From Chloroflexota bacterium (GTDB lineage: Bacteria; Chloroflexota; Dehalococcoidia; Bin125): 64,000 bases of DNA. Positions 43,815 through 53,771 of this stretch are shown one piece after another. The notes beneath the pieces were generated by a model, which was not told where the DNA came from, did not search any database, and saw nothing but the letters and a program-made list of their open reading frames with translations. Made by a program: the position numbers and the translations under genes. The first letter of the stretch is position 1, and each line of letters opens with the position of its first letter. The stretch is taken from the NCBI GenBank assembly GCA_028873865.1, contig JAPPNI010000007.1, positions 39,994 to 103,993 on the forward strand. Reading direction: 5' to 3'.

Positions 43815-44330
43815 GTGACTGCCGTTCTCTCTATTCGACCAACCGGCTCCGTTGCTGTTGTCGAGTTCGACGACGGCGTCCCGCTTCGCTGCACTCGCGA
43901 CTTCCTTCATCGGATGAAGATCCGCAAGGGACAGCAAATCGAGGCGGTCTTCGTCGATCGCCTGCGCGAGTCGGCTGCCGATGATCTCGCACTGTTCGAG
44001 GCCGAGCGGCTCAACCGGCGCGGACGCCTGAGCCGAAACGAGATCGCATTGAAGCTGCAACGGGCGGACATTCCCGACTCGAACGCCAGGGCCGCCCTCG
44101 ACCTCCTCGCGGAGCGTGGAGATCTCGACGATCAATCGGTCGCCTTGCAGGTCGTTCGACGAAGTCTCAACCGGGAGATCAGCCAGAACCCCGACCTGAC
44201 TTGGAACAGGTTCCGTAACTTGCAGGGCCGAAGATTGGCCCTGCGCGGCTTCGGTTCGGCCGAGTCGAATGCCGCACTGCGGCAGGCCTGGGCCGAGCTG
44301 GCGGAGTCGCCACTGGCGCACCGTCGTTAA
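43815..44330 (+). CDS. recX: RecX-like regulatory protein
   Basis: 171 residues from a GTG with CGGAG upstream. The helix-rich stretch RGRLSRNEIALKLQRADIPDSNARAALDLLAERGDLDD matches the RecX repeat pattern (L-x-x-K-G-x-x-x-x-I...L...G-x-x-D-D). RecX inhibits RecA filaments. Conservation is low, and the call leans on position directly after recA, 48 bp away. Confidence 0.75.
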   Translation: MTAVLSIRPTGSVAVVEFDDGVPLRCTRDFLHRMKIRKGQQIEAVFVDRLRESAADDLALFEAERLNRRGRLSRNEIALKLQRADIPDSNARAALDLLAERGDLDDQSVALQVVRRSLNREISQNPDLTWNRFRNLQGRRLALRGFGSAESNAALRQAWAELAESPLAHRR

Positions 44331-44465
44331 CGCGCGTAACCTGTCTACCAGAGACCACCAGACAGCGACCTGCGGGTTGGAAACCCGGCTGGTCGTCCAG
44401 AGCGAAACTAGACCGGTAGCCGGCGATGCAAATTGCAATGCCAGCCCAATTGAGTCGAGGACACT

Positions 44466-45956
44466 ATGTGGGGAGCCCTGATGAGGCTCCTGCGCGGCGG
44501 GCCCGATCCCCGAGACGAGGCCACGCTCGAAGCCGAACGCATCATTCAGCAGGCCCAGGAACGGGCCGAACGAGAGGCGCGTGAGCGGCTAGAAGAAGCG
44601 CGGGAGCAGGCGCAAGCCGAACGAGACCAGATCCTGGCCGACGTGCGCGGAGCGCGCGACGACCTGCAACGAGCGGTAGACCGACTGGATCGGCGCGAAG
44701 CGTCGCTCGATGAGCGGCTGCAGTCGCTGGATCAGCGCGATTCCAAACTCAACCGCGAACGCCAGCAGCTCGATCACCGCAGCTCGGAACTCGACGAACG
44801 CACGGCCGAACACGACCGTCGCTTGGAAGAGATCTCCAACCTCACCCGGGACGAGGCGCGGACGGTCATCTTCGACCAGGTCGAGCAGGAAGTCTCGGAC
44901 GAAGCCGGCCGGCTCGTGCGCGAGGCCGAGCGGAAGGCCAGGGACGAAGGCGAGGCCAAAGCACGCAAGATCGTCGCCACGGCGATCCAGCGCGTCGCTT
45001 CCGAGGTCACGACCGAGTCCACGGTCTCGGTCGTACAGATCCCCTCCGACGAGATGAAGGGCCGGATCATCGGTCGTGAAGGCCGCAACATCCGGGCGCT
45101 GGAATCCGCGCTGGGCTGTGATCTGATCATCGATGACACGCCGGACGTCGTCACCGTGTCCGGCTTCGACCCCGTCCGGCGTGAGGTCGGCCGCTTGTCG
45201 CTCAGCCGCCTCGTCTCCGATGGCCGCATCCATCCGACGCGGATCGAGGAGACCGTCGCCAAGGCCCAGCGCGATGTCGATCGGATCATCCGCGATGCCG
45301 GCGAGGAAGCGGCGATCGAGGCTCACTGCAGCGGTCTGCCGAGAGAAATGCTGGACATCTTCGGCCGTCTCAGGTTCCGCACCAGCTACGGACAGAACCA
45401 GCTCCGGCACGCCGTCGAGACCGCCCACATCGGCGCGATGATCGCCCAGGAAATCCACGCCGACGTCGAAATCACCCGGCGAGGCTCCCTCCTGCACGAC
45501 GTCGGCAAGGCGATCGACCACGAGGTCGAGGGCACCCACGCGCTCATCGGCGGAGACCTGGCGCGTCGATTCAAGATGTCCGAAGAGATCGCCCACTGCA
45601 TCGAAGCGCACCACGACGAGGTCGAACTGCGCACCGTCGAAGCGATCATCGTGCAGATGGCCGACGCCATCTCCGGCGGCCGACCCGGCGCCCGGCGTGA
45701 GTCCGTCGAGCGCTACATCGAGCGGCTGCGCTCCCTCGAGGACATCGCCACATCGTTCCAGGGCGTCGGTCAGGCCTACGCAATCCAGGCCGGCCGAGAA
45801 GTGCGCGTCGTGGTCGACCCACGCGAGGTCGACGATCTCGGTGCGATGCGGCTCGCCCGCGACATCTCGAAGCAGATCGAGGAATCGCTGCAGTATCCCG
45901 GCCAGATCCGCGTCACGGTCCTGCGCGAGACCCGCGCCGCCGAGTACGCGCGCTAG
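44466..45956 (+). CDS. rny: Ribonuclease Y
   Basis: Endoribonuclease that starts mRNA decay. 496 residues: a long coiled coil (about 18-180, Glu/Arg/Gln heptads), a KH domain with MKGRIIGREGRNIRALE at 197-213, and an HD domain with H344-D345 in SLLHDVGKAID. The C-terminus has YPGQIRVTVLRETRA. The usual N-terminal membrane helix is missing: the protein begins MWGALMRLLRGGPD and goes straight into the coiled coil. The ATG at 44466 has a GAGGA upstream and no earlier frame would add a helix. The 135 bp before it hold short hairpins (GGGTTGGAAACCC) but no gene. Confidence 0.94.
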   Translation: MWGALMRLLRGGPDPRDEATLEAERIIQQAQERAEREARERLEEAREQAQAERDQILADVRGARDDLQRAVDRLDRREASLDERLQSLDQRDSKLNRERQQLDHRSSELDERTAEHDRRLEEISNLTRDEARTVIFDQVEQEVSDEAGRLVREAERKARDEGEAKARKIVATAIQRVASEVTTESTVSVVQIPSDEMKGRIIGREGRNIRALESALGCDLIIDDTPDVVTVSGFDPVRREVGRLSLSRLVSDGRIHPTRIEETVAKAQRDVDRIIRDAGEEAAIEAHCSGLPREMLDIFGRLRFRTSYGQNQLRHAVETAHIGAMIAQEIHADVEITRRGSLLHDVGKAIDHEVEGTHALIGGDLARRFKMSEEIAHCIEAHHDEVELRTVEAIIVQMADAISGGRPGARRESVERYIERLRSLEDIATSFQGVGQAYAIQAGREVRVVVDPREVDDLGAMRLARDISKQIEESLQYPGQIRVTVLRETRAAEYAR

Positions 45957-45971
45957 GTCGAGACCCGGCCG

Positions 45972-46808
45972 ATGGCGCGTCTCGACCTGCACCTGCACAG
46001 CACCCACTCCGACGGCGCCAGGCCGCCCGAGTGGGTGGTCCAGCAGGCAGCCGCCAACGGTGCCGAGCTGCTTGCCCTGACCGACCACGACACCCTCGCC
46101 GGAGTCGAACTCGCTCGGGCTGAGGGCCATCGGCAAGGCGTCGACGTTGTCGCGGGAGTCGAAATCAGCGTTCACGATCCCGAACTGGGCGAGCTCCACG
46201 CGCTCGGCTACTTCTCCGCCGACGCCCCACTTGCGGAGTTCGAGGCACAGCTCACGGTCTACCGCACCGAGCGCGAATCCCGAGCCCTCCGCACGGTTGA
46301 ACGCCTCAACCAGCTCGGGTTGCCAATCGAATATGAGCAAGTGGTCCGGATCGCCGATGGCGCCTCAATCGGCCGACCGCACATTGCCCGCGCGCTGGTC
46401 GAGACTGGCCAGGTCGAGTCGGTGCAGGAAGCCTTCGACCGCTACCTCCACAACGAAGGCCCCGCCTACGTGCCGCGGACCTTGCTCAGCCTGGCCGAAT
46501 CGTTGCAGATGATCCACGACGCTGGCGGGTTCTCCTCGCTCGCGCATCCGACCCGCCACCAGGATCCGCTCGCCGCAGTCGAGGCATTCGCCGCCGCCGA
46601 GGGCCAGGGCGTCGAGATCTACTACCGCAACGACACCCGGGAAGAAGTGGCGAACGGCGAGCAACTCGCCCGCCGTCTGGGGCTGATCCCCACCGTCGGC
46701 TCCGACTTCCACGGCCTGCATCCGGATGAGCTGCGGCCGGCCAGCGTTCCCATTCCGGAACCTGCCGCCAATCAACTCATCGACATTCTGAAGGGTCTCG
46801 GAGCATGA
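45972..46808 (+). CDS. PHP-domain phosphoesterase (RNase AM/TrpH type)
   Basis: 278 residues. [11 protein letters not shown] at 5-15, TDHDT near 37, GVEIS near 61, AHPTR near 190 and a terminal VGSDFHG supply the three-metal site of PHP enzymes. The family includes the 5'-3' exonuclease RNase AM and 3',5'-nucleotide phosphatases. Being next to rny it may act in RNA turnover (inference). The fabZ ATG overlaps its stop by 4 bp. Confidence 0.88.
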   Translation: MARLDLHLHSTHSDGARPPEWVVQQAAANGAELLALTDHDTLAGVELARAEGHRQGVDVVAGVEISVHDPELGELHALGYFSADAPLAEFEAQLTVYRTERESRALRTVERLNQLGLPIEYEQVVRIADGASIGRPHIARALVETGQVESVQEAFDRYLHNEGPAYVPRTLLSLAESLQMIHDAGGFSSLAHPTRHQDPLAAVEAFAAAEGQGVEIYYRNDTREEVANGEQLARRLGLIPTVGSDFHGLHPDELRPASVPIPEPAANQLIDILKGLGA

Positions 46809-47263
46809 CCGACTACGAATTGCCGCTCGACATCCGCGCCATTCAGAAGATCATCCCGCATCGCTACCCCATCCTCCTCGTCGACCGCATCGTCGAACTG
46901 GAACCCGGCAGCCGCGCCGTCGGACTGAAGAACGTGTCCACCAACGAGTGGTTCTTCGAGGGACACTTCCCCGACAACCCGATCATGCCCGGCGTCCTGA
47001 TCATTGAAGCCCTGGCTCAGACCGGCGCAGTCGCCGCGCTCTCCGCCGACGAGTTCGCCGGCAAACTCGGACTCTTCGCCGGCATCGACGGCGTCCGCTT
47101 CCGTCGCCAGGTCGTACCCGGCGACCAGCTCAGACTCGAAGTGGAGATGGAGCGGCTGCGCCGCGGCATCGGTCGCGCCGCGGCAACGGCGACGGTCGAT
47201 GGCGAGACCGCAGCCGAGGGACGCCTGACGTTCGCGCTCGTCGATCCGCCGGACGACCTCTAG
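46805..47263 (+). CDS. fabZ: 3-hydroxyacyl-ACP dehydratase FabZ
   Basis: Hot-dog-fold dehydratase of fatty acid synthesis. 152 residues. [14 protein letters not shown] opens it, [24 protein letters not shown] carries catalytic His54 and Glu68, and [18 protein letters not shown] follows. Other fatty acid genes are not in the window. Confidence 0.95.
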   Translation: MTDYELPLDIRAIQKIIPHRYPILLVDRIVELEPGSRAVGLKNVSTNEWFFEGHFPDNPIMPGVLIIEALAQTGAVAALSADEFAGKLGLFAGIDGVRFRRQVVPGDQLRLEVEMERLRRGIGRAAATATVDGETAAEGRLTFALVDPPDDL

Positions 47264-47277
47264 CTAGAGATCCGTGC

Positions 47278-47655
47278 TCAGAACGTAATCGCCGCCCAGA
47301 GTCCCAGAACCAGACCCACGCTCGCCACGGTCGTGATTGCGACCCAGCGCAGGTCGCCGCGGACGTAGTGGAAATCGTGCATCGCGGCCGCCGCCCGAGC
47401 CCGTCGATCTCTTCGCTCGACCGCGCCCGTTGCCCCGCCCCGTGGACCACCCGCAGCACGCGCGCCCGGCCCGCCGACTCTGGTCGGCTGCTGGACGTTG
47501 CCGCTGATCGACGCGCCTGACGGCGCATTCGCGGCCCCGGCTTGGGCGGTCGGCAACCGATCCTCGCGGCCCCGCTGCCCTCGTCGACCCTGCGGCCGCG
47601 CTGCCCGCTGGGCCCGGTTCGAGCCGCCTCTGCCTCGTCTCGATCCTCGTGCCAT
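47278..47655 (-). CDS. Small basic protein with C-terminal membrane helix
   Basis: 125 residues. The first 90 are Arg/Gly/Ala-rich and probably disordered (RRGRGGSN, PRGGATGAVERRDRRARAAA). The end is one hydrophobic segment (WVAITTVASVGLVLGLWAAITF). A GGAGG lies 6 bases before the ATG, which supports a real gene. It looks tail-anchored. I do not recognise a family; secE-like proteins share the layout but lack the basic head. Convergent with fabZ. Confidence 0.6.
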   Translation of the reverse strand: MARGSRRGRGGSNRAQRAARPQGRRGQRGREDRLPTAQAGAANAPSGASISGNVQQPTRVGGPGARAAGGPRGGATGAVERRDRRARAAAAMHDFHYVRGDLRWVAITTVASVGLVLGLWAAITF

Positions 47656-47693
47656 CTGACGCCTCCGACGCTCTCGTCACACCTTACGCGCTG

Positions 47694-47722
47694 TTGCCGA
47701 ACTCCACCAGTCGGCGTAAGCT
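47694..47722 (+). promoter_or_regulatory. Candidate tRNA-Asp promoter
   Basis: TTGCCG, 17-base spacer, TAAGCT, ending 9 bases before the tRNA. Confidence 0.45.
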
Positions 47723-47731
47723 GTCGCCTAC

Positions 47732-47808
47732 GGCCCCGTGGTGTAGCGGCCTAACACGCCACCCTGTCAAGGTGGAGATCGGCGGTTCGAATCCGCTCGG
47801 GGTCGCCA
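47732..47808 (+). tRNA. tRNA-Asp (GTC anticodon), CCA encoded
   Basis: The acceptor stem GGCCCCG pairs with CGGGGTC (one G-U). The anticodon loop CTGTCAA at 47764-47770 carries GTC at 47766-47768. The T-arm contains GGTTCGAATC, the discriminator is G805 and CCA is encoded at 47806-47808. The D-arm has GTGTAGCGGCCTAACAC. Asp is the expected identity for a GTC anticodon. Confidence 0.96.
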
Positions 47809-47833
47809 CCAACACCCATATTCCGCACTCTGT

Positions 47834-50800
47834 CTACCACGTGTCGATATACGGACGCTTCTTCCCCGTGCGTGACGGCGTCGGTGGCAGACGCTTCAGA
47901 CCGTTGACGATCCACGTCCTCGTCTCCGCCGGATCGATCACGTCGTCCAGGCCCCCGCCGGCAGCCGCGTTGACGGCTTTGGCGTTCTCGTAGGCCCGGT
48001 TGACCATGTTCTCGTACGTCTCGATCCGTTCTTCCGCATCCTCGATCGCGATCAGTTCCTTCCGATAGCCGAGCTTCACCGAACCCTCAAGGTTCATCCC
48101 GGCGAACTCGGCCGTCGGCCAGGCGACCGTGAAGAAGCCCACCAGTGCGCTCGCGCCGCACATCGCCTGAACGCCGAGCCCGTACGCCTTGCGCACGACC
48201 ACGCCGAACAGCGGCACGCTGAGGTTGGCGCCGGTGTTGAACATCCGCGCGCAGTGACGGACCAGCGCCGTCGCCTCGACATCCGGACCGACCATCATCC
48301 CCGGGCAGTCCATCAGGCTCAGCACGGGAATGTCGAACGCGTCGCAGAGCTGCAGGAAGCGCGCCCCTTTGTCCGAGCCGTCCGAATCGATCGCCCCCGC
48401 CAGGTGATGCGGGTTGTTGGCGATCACGCCCACCGGATATCCCTCAACCCGGATAAACGCTGTGATAATCCCAATCCCGAACTTCTCACGGATCTCCAGC
48501 ACCGAACCCTCATCCGCGATCGTGTGAATGATCTCCTTCATGTCGTACAGCCGCAGGCGATTCTCCGGCACGATGTGTCGCAGCCGGCGCTGATCGGGCG
48601 CCGTCCATTCCTTGATCGGTCCCTGGAAGTAGCTCAGGTATTGCTTGGCGACCTCGGTCGCCTCCTCCTCGTCCTTACACAGAATGTCGACCACGCCATT
48701 GGGCACCTGGAACGACATCGGCCCAACTTCCTCTGGCGTGTAGATGCCCAGGCCGCCGCCCTCGATCATCGCCGGGCCGCCCATCGCCACCGTCGAGCCC
48801 TCGGTGGCGATGATCACGTCGCAGCAGGCGAGCAGCGCCGTGTTGCCGGCGAAGCAGCGCCCGTTGGTCACGCCGACCAGCGGGACCAGCCCCGAGAGCT
48901 TCGAGAACTGCGTAAAGGTGTACGTGTCGAACGCCACGCCCGGACCGGTCCGGTCGTCCCCGGGACGCCCGCCGCCGCCTTCCGTGTAGAAGACGATCGG
49001 GAAGTTGAACCGTCGCGCCATCTCAAACATGCGGTCCTGCTTGTAGTGGTTGCGACCGCCCTGCGTTCCGGCCAGCACCGTGTAGTCGTAGTGCACGACA
49101 ATCGCCCGGGCGTCCCGCTCATCCTCGAACAGGTCGCGGTTGATCGTTGCCGTACCCGCCAGCAGACCGTCGGCCGGCGTGTTCTCGCGCAGCTGCTCGT
49201 CCGTGTTCCGCTGGTGCTGTCGCGCAACGATCAGCGGCCAGTACTCCTGGAATGAACCCGGGTCGACCAGCTGCTCGATGTTCTCGCGCGGCATCCGGTA
49301 ACCGCGAGCGCGTCGCTTGCCGACCGCCACCGGCCGGTTCTCGTCCAGGGTGTAGGCATGGCGCTCGTAATTCTCCTGCAGGTCGGGCCGGATGAAATCC
49401 GGATCGATCAGCTCACCGCCGCCGACAGCCTCCACCGAAACCTCAGCCTCCAGAATGAAGACCAGCGGGAAGCCCTCCCGGATCACATCTCCGACTGAAC
49501 ACGCGATCCCCTTGATGATCCCGTCGCGATCGGCCTGGATCACGTGCTCCATCTTCATCGCCTCCATCGCGACGAGGTCCTGTCCCTTCCTCACCTCCTG
49601 GCCCTCTTCGACCATGATCGAAACGATCGTGCCCTGGATCGGAGCCGGCAGACCGATCGAGCCGTCGGGTCCGGCTAGGTCGGGCGCCTCTTCATCCACG
49701 ACCTGCAGCGATTGCTCCTGCTTAATCCGTTCGTCGTGTTGGAACAGCGCCAGCGGATCGCGCGAGTCGACACGCGCGCCGGCGAAGCCGCTGTCGGCGG
49801 CAGGCGCTTCCGTCGAGAGGTATCGAATCCGCTGCGCGCCGTTCGTTGCCGCCAGTTCGGCCATCTGCTCGTCGACCCAGCGAGTATGCACCCGCCCCTC
49901 GGCCAGGTCCTCATGCTCCAGCACGTTGGTCAGGAAGGGGATGTTCGACGCCACGCCCTCGATCCGGAACTCGGACAGCGCCCGCAGCGAGCGTGTGACG
50001 GCGTCCTCAAAATTCTTCGTTGGCGAGTGCGCGATGACCTTGGCCAGCAAGGAATCGAACGACGTCGACGTCTGGTAACCGACGTAACCAAAGCCGTCCG
50101 TGCGAACGCCCGGACCCGACGGCGCCTCATACGCCTTGAGCGTTCCGGACGCCGGCCGCACCGAGCCATCAGGCGTCAGCGTTTCCATGTTGACCCGGGA
50201 CTGGATCGCGTAACCGCGCGGCCGCAGCCAGACTGGATCGTCGAGCCCAAGCTCCGCAATCGTCGACCCCTGCGCGGCGCGAAGCTGCGACTGCACCAAG
50301 TCGACGCCGGTGACCTGTTCCGTCACCGTGTGTTCCACCTGCAGACGCGCATTCGCTTCCAGGAAGTAAAACCGGTCTCCGGAGCCTTCCGAGGCGTCCA
50401 GCAGGAACTCGAACGTGCCCAGCGAGGAGTACCCCACATCCCGTGCGATCCGCACCGCCGCTTCGAGGATCGCCTCGCGAGTCTCCGGCTCGAGATGCGG
50501 CGCGGGCGCGATCTCCACGATCTTCTGAAATCGTCGCTGCACCGAACATTCGCGTTCCCAGAGATGCCCGACGCCGCCATGCAGGTCGCCAATCACCTGG
50601 ACCTCGATGTGTCGGGCCCGAGGGATCAGTTGCTCCACGTACAGCGCGCCCGAACCAAAGGCCATCTGCGCCTCCGACACGCAGCGCTCCCAGGTCGCTT
50701 CGAGCTCATCGATCTCCGTCACCGCCCGCGACCCGCGCCCGCCGCCCCCGGCGACCGCCTTGAGCATGATCGCCGAACCCTCACCCAGAGACTCGAAGAA

Positions 50801-51256
50801 TGCCGCCGCATCCCCAAGTGTGACCACCTCGTCCGATCCCTCAATCACCGCCACACCGGCCTCGCGAGCAGCCTGCCGAGCCCGAACCTTGTCCCCGAAC
50901 AGATCGAGCAGGTGCGGCGTCGGACCCACGAACGTGATCCCCGCGTCGCGGCAAGCCCGGGCGAAATCAGCCGACTCGGCCAGGAACCCGTAGCCGGGAT
51001 GCACCGCATCGCAGCCGCTCGACCGCGCCGCCTCGATCAGCCCCTCGATGTCGAGATACGCCGGCACCCCGAGCCCGTCCAGCTGCATCGATTCATCAGC
51101 CGCATGGACATGAAGCGACTTCGCGTCGTCCCCTGAGTAAACCGCCACCGTCCCAATCCCGAGGTCGGATGCCGCCCGCGCGACCCGAATAGCGATCTCC
51201 CCGCGATTGGCGATCAGCAACTTGGAAACAGGCGACACGGAACCACTCGGCGGCAT
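47834..51256 (-). CDS. Single-chain acyl-CoA carboxylase (biotin carboxylase, BCCP and carboxyltransferase)
   Basis: 1140 residues with all activities in one chain. The biotin carboxylase (about 10-460) has KLLIANRGEIAIRVARA, the ATP-grasp loop KAVAGGGGRGSR, and EANARLQVEHTVTE. The biotin domain (about 537-615) has the biotinyl lysine K568 in EAMKMEH. A carboxyltransferase of the ACCA/B-CCT type (about 640-1130) contains GTQGGRN, FAGNTALLACCDVIIATEGSTVAMGGPAMIEGGG and GARFLQLCDAFDIPVLSLMDCPGMMVG. This order matches the long-chain acyl-CoA carboxylases described in Mycobacterium and Rhodopseudomonas. The substrate (acetyl-, propionyl- or longer acyl-CoA) is not decided by eye. Confidence 0.93.
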   Translation of the reverse strand: MPPSGSVSPVSKLLIANRGEIAIRVARAASDLGIGTVAVYSGDDAKSLHVHAADESMQLDGLGVPAYLDIEGLIEAARSSGCDAVHPGYGFLAESADFARACRDAGITFVGPTPHLLDLFGDKVRARQAAREAGVAVIEGSDEVVTLGDAAAFFESLGEGSAIMLKAVAGGGGRGSRAVTEIDELEATWERCVSEAQMAFGSGALYVEQLIPRARHIEVQVIGDLHGGVGHLWERECSVQRRFQKIVEIAPAPHLEPETREAILEAAVRIARDVGYSSLGTFEFLLDASEGSGDRFYFLEANARLQVEHTVTEQVTGVDLVQSQLRAAQGSTIAELGLDDPVWLRPRGYAIQSRVNMETLTPDGSVRPASGTLKAYEAPSGPGVRTDGFGYVGYQTSTSFDSLLAKVIAHSPTKNFEDAVTRSLRALSEFRIEGVASNIPFLTNVLEHEDLAEGRVHTRWVDEQMAELAATNGAQRIRYLSTEAPAADSGFAGARVDSRDPLALFQHDERIKQEQSLQVVDEEAPDLAGPDGSIGLPAPIQGTIVSIMVEEGQEVRKGQDLVAMEAMKMEHVIQADRDGIIKGIACSVGDVIREGFPLVFILEAEVSVEAVGGGELIDPDFIRPDLQENYERHAYTLDENRPVAVGKRRARGYRMPRENIEQLVDPGSFQEYWPLIVARQHQRNTDEQLRENTPADGLLAGTATINRDLFEDERDARAIVVHYDYTVLAGTQGGRNHYKQDRMFEMARRFNFPIVFYTEGGGGRPGDDRTGPGVAFDTYTFTQFSKLSGLVPLVGVTNGRCFAGNTALLACCDVIIATEGSTVAMGGPAMIEGGGLGIYTPEEVGPMSFQVPNGVVDILCKDEEEATEVAKQYLSYFQGPIKEWTAPDQRRLRHIVPENRLRLYDMKEIIHTIADEGSVLEIREKFGIGIITAFIRVEGYPVGVIANNPHHLAGAIDSDGSDKGARFLQLCDAFDIPVLSLMDCPGMMVGPDVEATALVRHCARMFNTGANLSVPLFGVVVRKAYGLGVQAMCGASALVGFFTVAWPTAEFAGMNLEGSVKLGYRKELIAIEDAEERIETYENMVNRAYENAKAVNAAAGGGLDDVIDPAETRTWIVNGLKRLPPTPSRTGKKRPYIDTW

Positions 51257-51317
51257 ACGTCACTCCAGCTTCAGTCGGGACGAAGCGAACGCGAACTCGT
51301 CAACTGAGGCCAAGATA

Positions 51318-53771
51318 TCAGCGAGCCCCGGTCTTCCGGGCAGCGACATCATCCATCGTCCCGCTGATCCCACGCTCCACCAGCGATCGATACTCATCCT
51401 CCGTCATGCCGAGCTCCTCAGCGAACACCTCGAACGAGTGCTCGCCGACGCACGGCGACGGCCTCAGCGCCCGCTCTTCCGCACCGCTAAACCGCCACGG
51501 CGGACCGGGAAGCCACGACGGCCCGACCTCCGGATGCTCCACCGATTGCACAAACCCGCTCGCCAGATACATCGGATCCGGATCCGAGAACTGCTCATAA
51601 GGCCGAGCCACCCGAGCCGCGTCGACGCCGACCGCGAGCAAGCGGCCCTCGACATCCTCTGAAGCCTGAGGCGCGGTCCAGACCGAGATAATCTCATCAA
51701 GCTCCGCTTCATACGCCTTCCGAGAAGCCGCATCGCCGAAACGCGGGTCATCCTCCAACCCCGCGCCCAGCTCCCCGCCCAACTCTCCGCAAAGCGCACG
51801 CCACTCCGACTCCGACCCCACCGAAATCGCCACCCACTCATCCTCCCCGGCGCAGGGATACACATTCTGCGGCGCGCGTTGACGATCATGATTGCCCATC
51901 GGGACCGGCCTCAGCCCGGTGACGTCATACTCCGTGATTGCGTCGCCCACAACCACGCCCATCGCTTCCAGCATGGCCACGTCGATCCGCTGCGGTCCGC
52001 CGACCCGCTCGCGCCGCGCCAGCGCGGCAATGATCGCCGACGCCATCGCGTATCCCGAGACAGGGTCAGGGAACAGGCCGCCGGTGTTCATTCCCGGATC
52101 GCCCTCGTAGCCGTGAATCGAGGCCAGACCCGACATCGGCTCGGTCGTCGCCCCGTTCGCGGGATACGCCGAGTACGGTCCGGTCACCCCATAACCGGAG
52201 ATCGAGGCCAGAATCACGTCTGCCCGCTTCTCCGCCAGCGCCTCCAGGGTGATGCCCCAGCCCTCGAGCACGCCGGGCCGGAAGTTCTCGCAGACGACAT
52301 CAAAATCAGGCACCATCCGCCAGAACAGCTTCCTGCCCTCCTCGCTGCTCAGATCCAGCGTGATGCCCCGCTTGTTCAGGTTGACCGCGTTGTACACGCC
52401 CTGGGCGTTCTCGGGATGCTGAGTCCGCGACTCATCGAGAATCGCCTTACCTACCCACGGACGCAGCAAACGCCAGATATCGACCCGCCGCAGCGCCTCA
52501 ATCTGGATCACATCCGCCCCGAGGAAGCCGAGCAACTCGGTCCCGAACGTCCCGCTCCACGCCTGCGTGAACGTCAGAACACGCACACCGTCCAGCGGAC
52601 CTTTCTTGGTCCCCGCAGAGACAGGTGGAACCGACCCGCCGGAAGATCTCGCGGGACCCTTGCTATCCGATCCGAGTGCCGGCGCCCCCGACCGCAACGA
52701 CCAGCTCGGCGGACTCATCGGATGAGGATCGCCCGACGCACGCACCCGCCGTCCCGCGACCTCCGTCTCGACGATGAACCCGCGCGCCGCGAACTGCTCG
52801 TTCTCAACCAGCTCGGGAATCGTCTGCATCACCCCTGAGATACAGCGCAGCGCCGCCAGCCGATGGAACAACGGCCACTTCTCCATCTGCGGCAATTCGC
52901 GGGCAACCCCAGCCATCACCGCCGACAGATCCTTCGAATAGCGGGCATTCCGCGCCTGCAGGTCCTCGCGAGCGCCCTGGTCAGGCAGATTGAACAGGTC
53001 CATCGCCTCGCGCCAGTTGTGCCAGTCGCCGAAGCCGAAGTTCATCCGACCGTCCGCCGCCTCCCATAGTGGCCCCGGCTCCCCGCGCGGTCGCCCGCCC
53101 GTCGCCCCTCGCGACCATCCCGTGCCCTGGTAGATAGCACCGATCGTCCACGGGTAGACCGTGTGCGCCATCGCCTCCAGCTCGCGGACGTCAACCAGCT
53201 CCGCCTCGCCCGACTCATACCGCCGACGCAGCGCCGCCGTCCCCGCCACGAACGCCGCCAATCCGCCCAGATATCCGAACTGCCGCGACGGCAGCGACAG
53301 CGGCGGCTCGTCCAGCAGCGCGTTGACATGCGCCCAGCCGCAGCGAGCGTTGAGCGTCAGATTGCCCGCCGGCGCGTCGGACATCGGGCCGTCCAGACCG
53401 AACGGCGTCACCGACAGGTGCACCGCGCCCCCCCGCATCGCCGACAGCGGCCACTCCGACAGTGCGGTCGGGCCATCCGTCGTGATCACCACATCTGCCG
53501 CAGCCACCCACGGCTCGGCCTCAGCCGGTTGTGCGATCGTCGCCGATCGCTTGTTCCAGTTCACATACGCGTGCAGCGCCGAGCGTTCCGGCCCTGGTCG
53601 ACCATCGAGGAACGGCGCTTCATACCGCAGCGGGTGACCCTCGGGTGGCTCCAGCATCACGACGTCCGCCCCGTGATCAGCGAACTGGCGCGCCGCGAAC
53701 GCGCCCGACATCCGCCGCGACAGGTCGATCACCACGAGCCCCTCGTACGCAGGCGTCAGACCGTTACTCAC
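51318..53771 (-). CDS. Double family III CoA-transferase fusion
   Basis: About 817 residues made of two CaiB/BaiF halves. The first begins EGLVVIDLSRRMSGAFAARQFADHGADVVMLE and runs to about 390. The second begins GPLDGVRVLTFTQAWSGTFGTELLGFLGADVIQIE and continues with NLNKRGITLDLS, CENFRPGVLEGWG and VSGYAMASAI. The second half keeps more family motifs; the first lacks a clear Asp-containing G-D-x-x-G loop and may be non-catalytic. Start is uncertain: GTG at 53771 or 53774, or 53837 with a Pro-rich leader through a palindromic GC repeat. Divergent from the GMC oxidoreductase. Confidence 0.82.
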   Translation of the reverse strand: MSNGLTPAYEGLVVIDLSRRMSGAFAARQFADHGADVVMLEPPEGHPLRYEAPFLDGRPGPERSALHAYVNWNKRSATIAQPAEAEPWVAAADVVITTDGPTALSEWPLSAMRGGAVHLSVTPFGLDGPMSDAPAGNLTLNARCGWAHVNALLDEPPLSLPSRQFGYLGGLAAFVAGTAALRRRYESGEAELVDVRELEAMAHTVYPWTIGAIYQGTGWSRGATGGRPRGEPGPLWEAADGRMNFGFGDWHNWREAMDLFNLPDQGAREDLQARNARYSKDLSAVMAGVARELPQMEKWPLFHRLAALRCISGVMQTIPELVENEQFAARGFIVETEVAGRRVRASGDPHPMSPPSWSLRSGAPALGSDSKGPARSSGGSVPPVSAGTKKGPLDGVRVLTFTQAWSGTFGTELLGFLGADVIQIEALRRVDIWRLLRPWVGKAILDESRTQHPENAQGVYNAVNLNKRGITLDLSSEEGRKLFWRMVPDFDVVCENFRPGVLEGWGITLEALAEKRADVILASISGYGVTGPYSAYPANGATTEPMSGLASIHGYEGDPGMNTGGLFPDPVSGYAMASAIIAALARRERVGGPQRIDVAMLEAMGVVVGDAITEYDVTGLRPVPMGNHDRQRAPQNVYPCAGEDEWVAISVGSESEWRALCGELGGELGAGLEDDPRFGDAASRKAYEAELDEIISVWTAPQASEDVEGRLLAVGVDAARVARPYEQFSDPDPMYLASGFVQSVEHPEVGPSWLPGPPWRFSGAEERALRPSPCVGEHSFEVFAEELGMTEDEYRSLVERGISGTMDDVAARKTGAR

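Noticed and set aside
44331..44465. Riboswitch or leader ahead of rny
   Set aside because: Short hairpins are visible but match no known class; too weak to call.
48254..49255. 333-residue plus-strand frame within the carboxylase
   Set aside because: It is antisense shadow of a strongly conserved gene.
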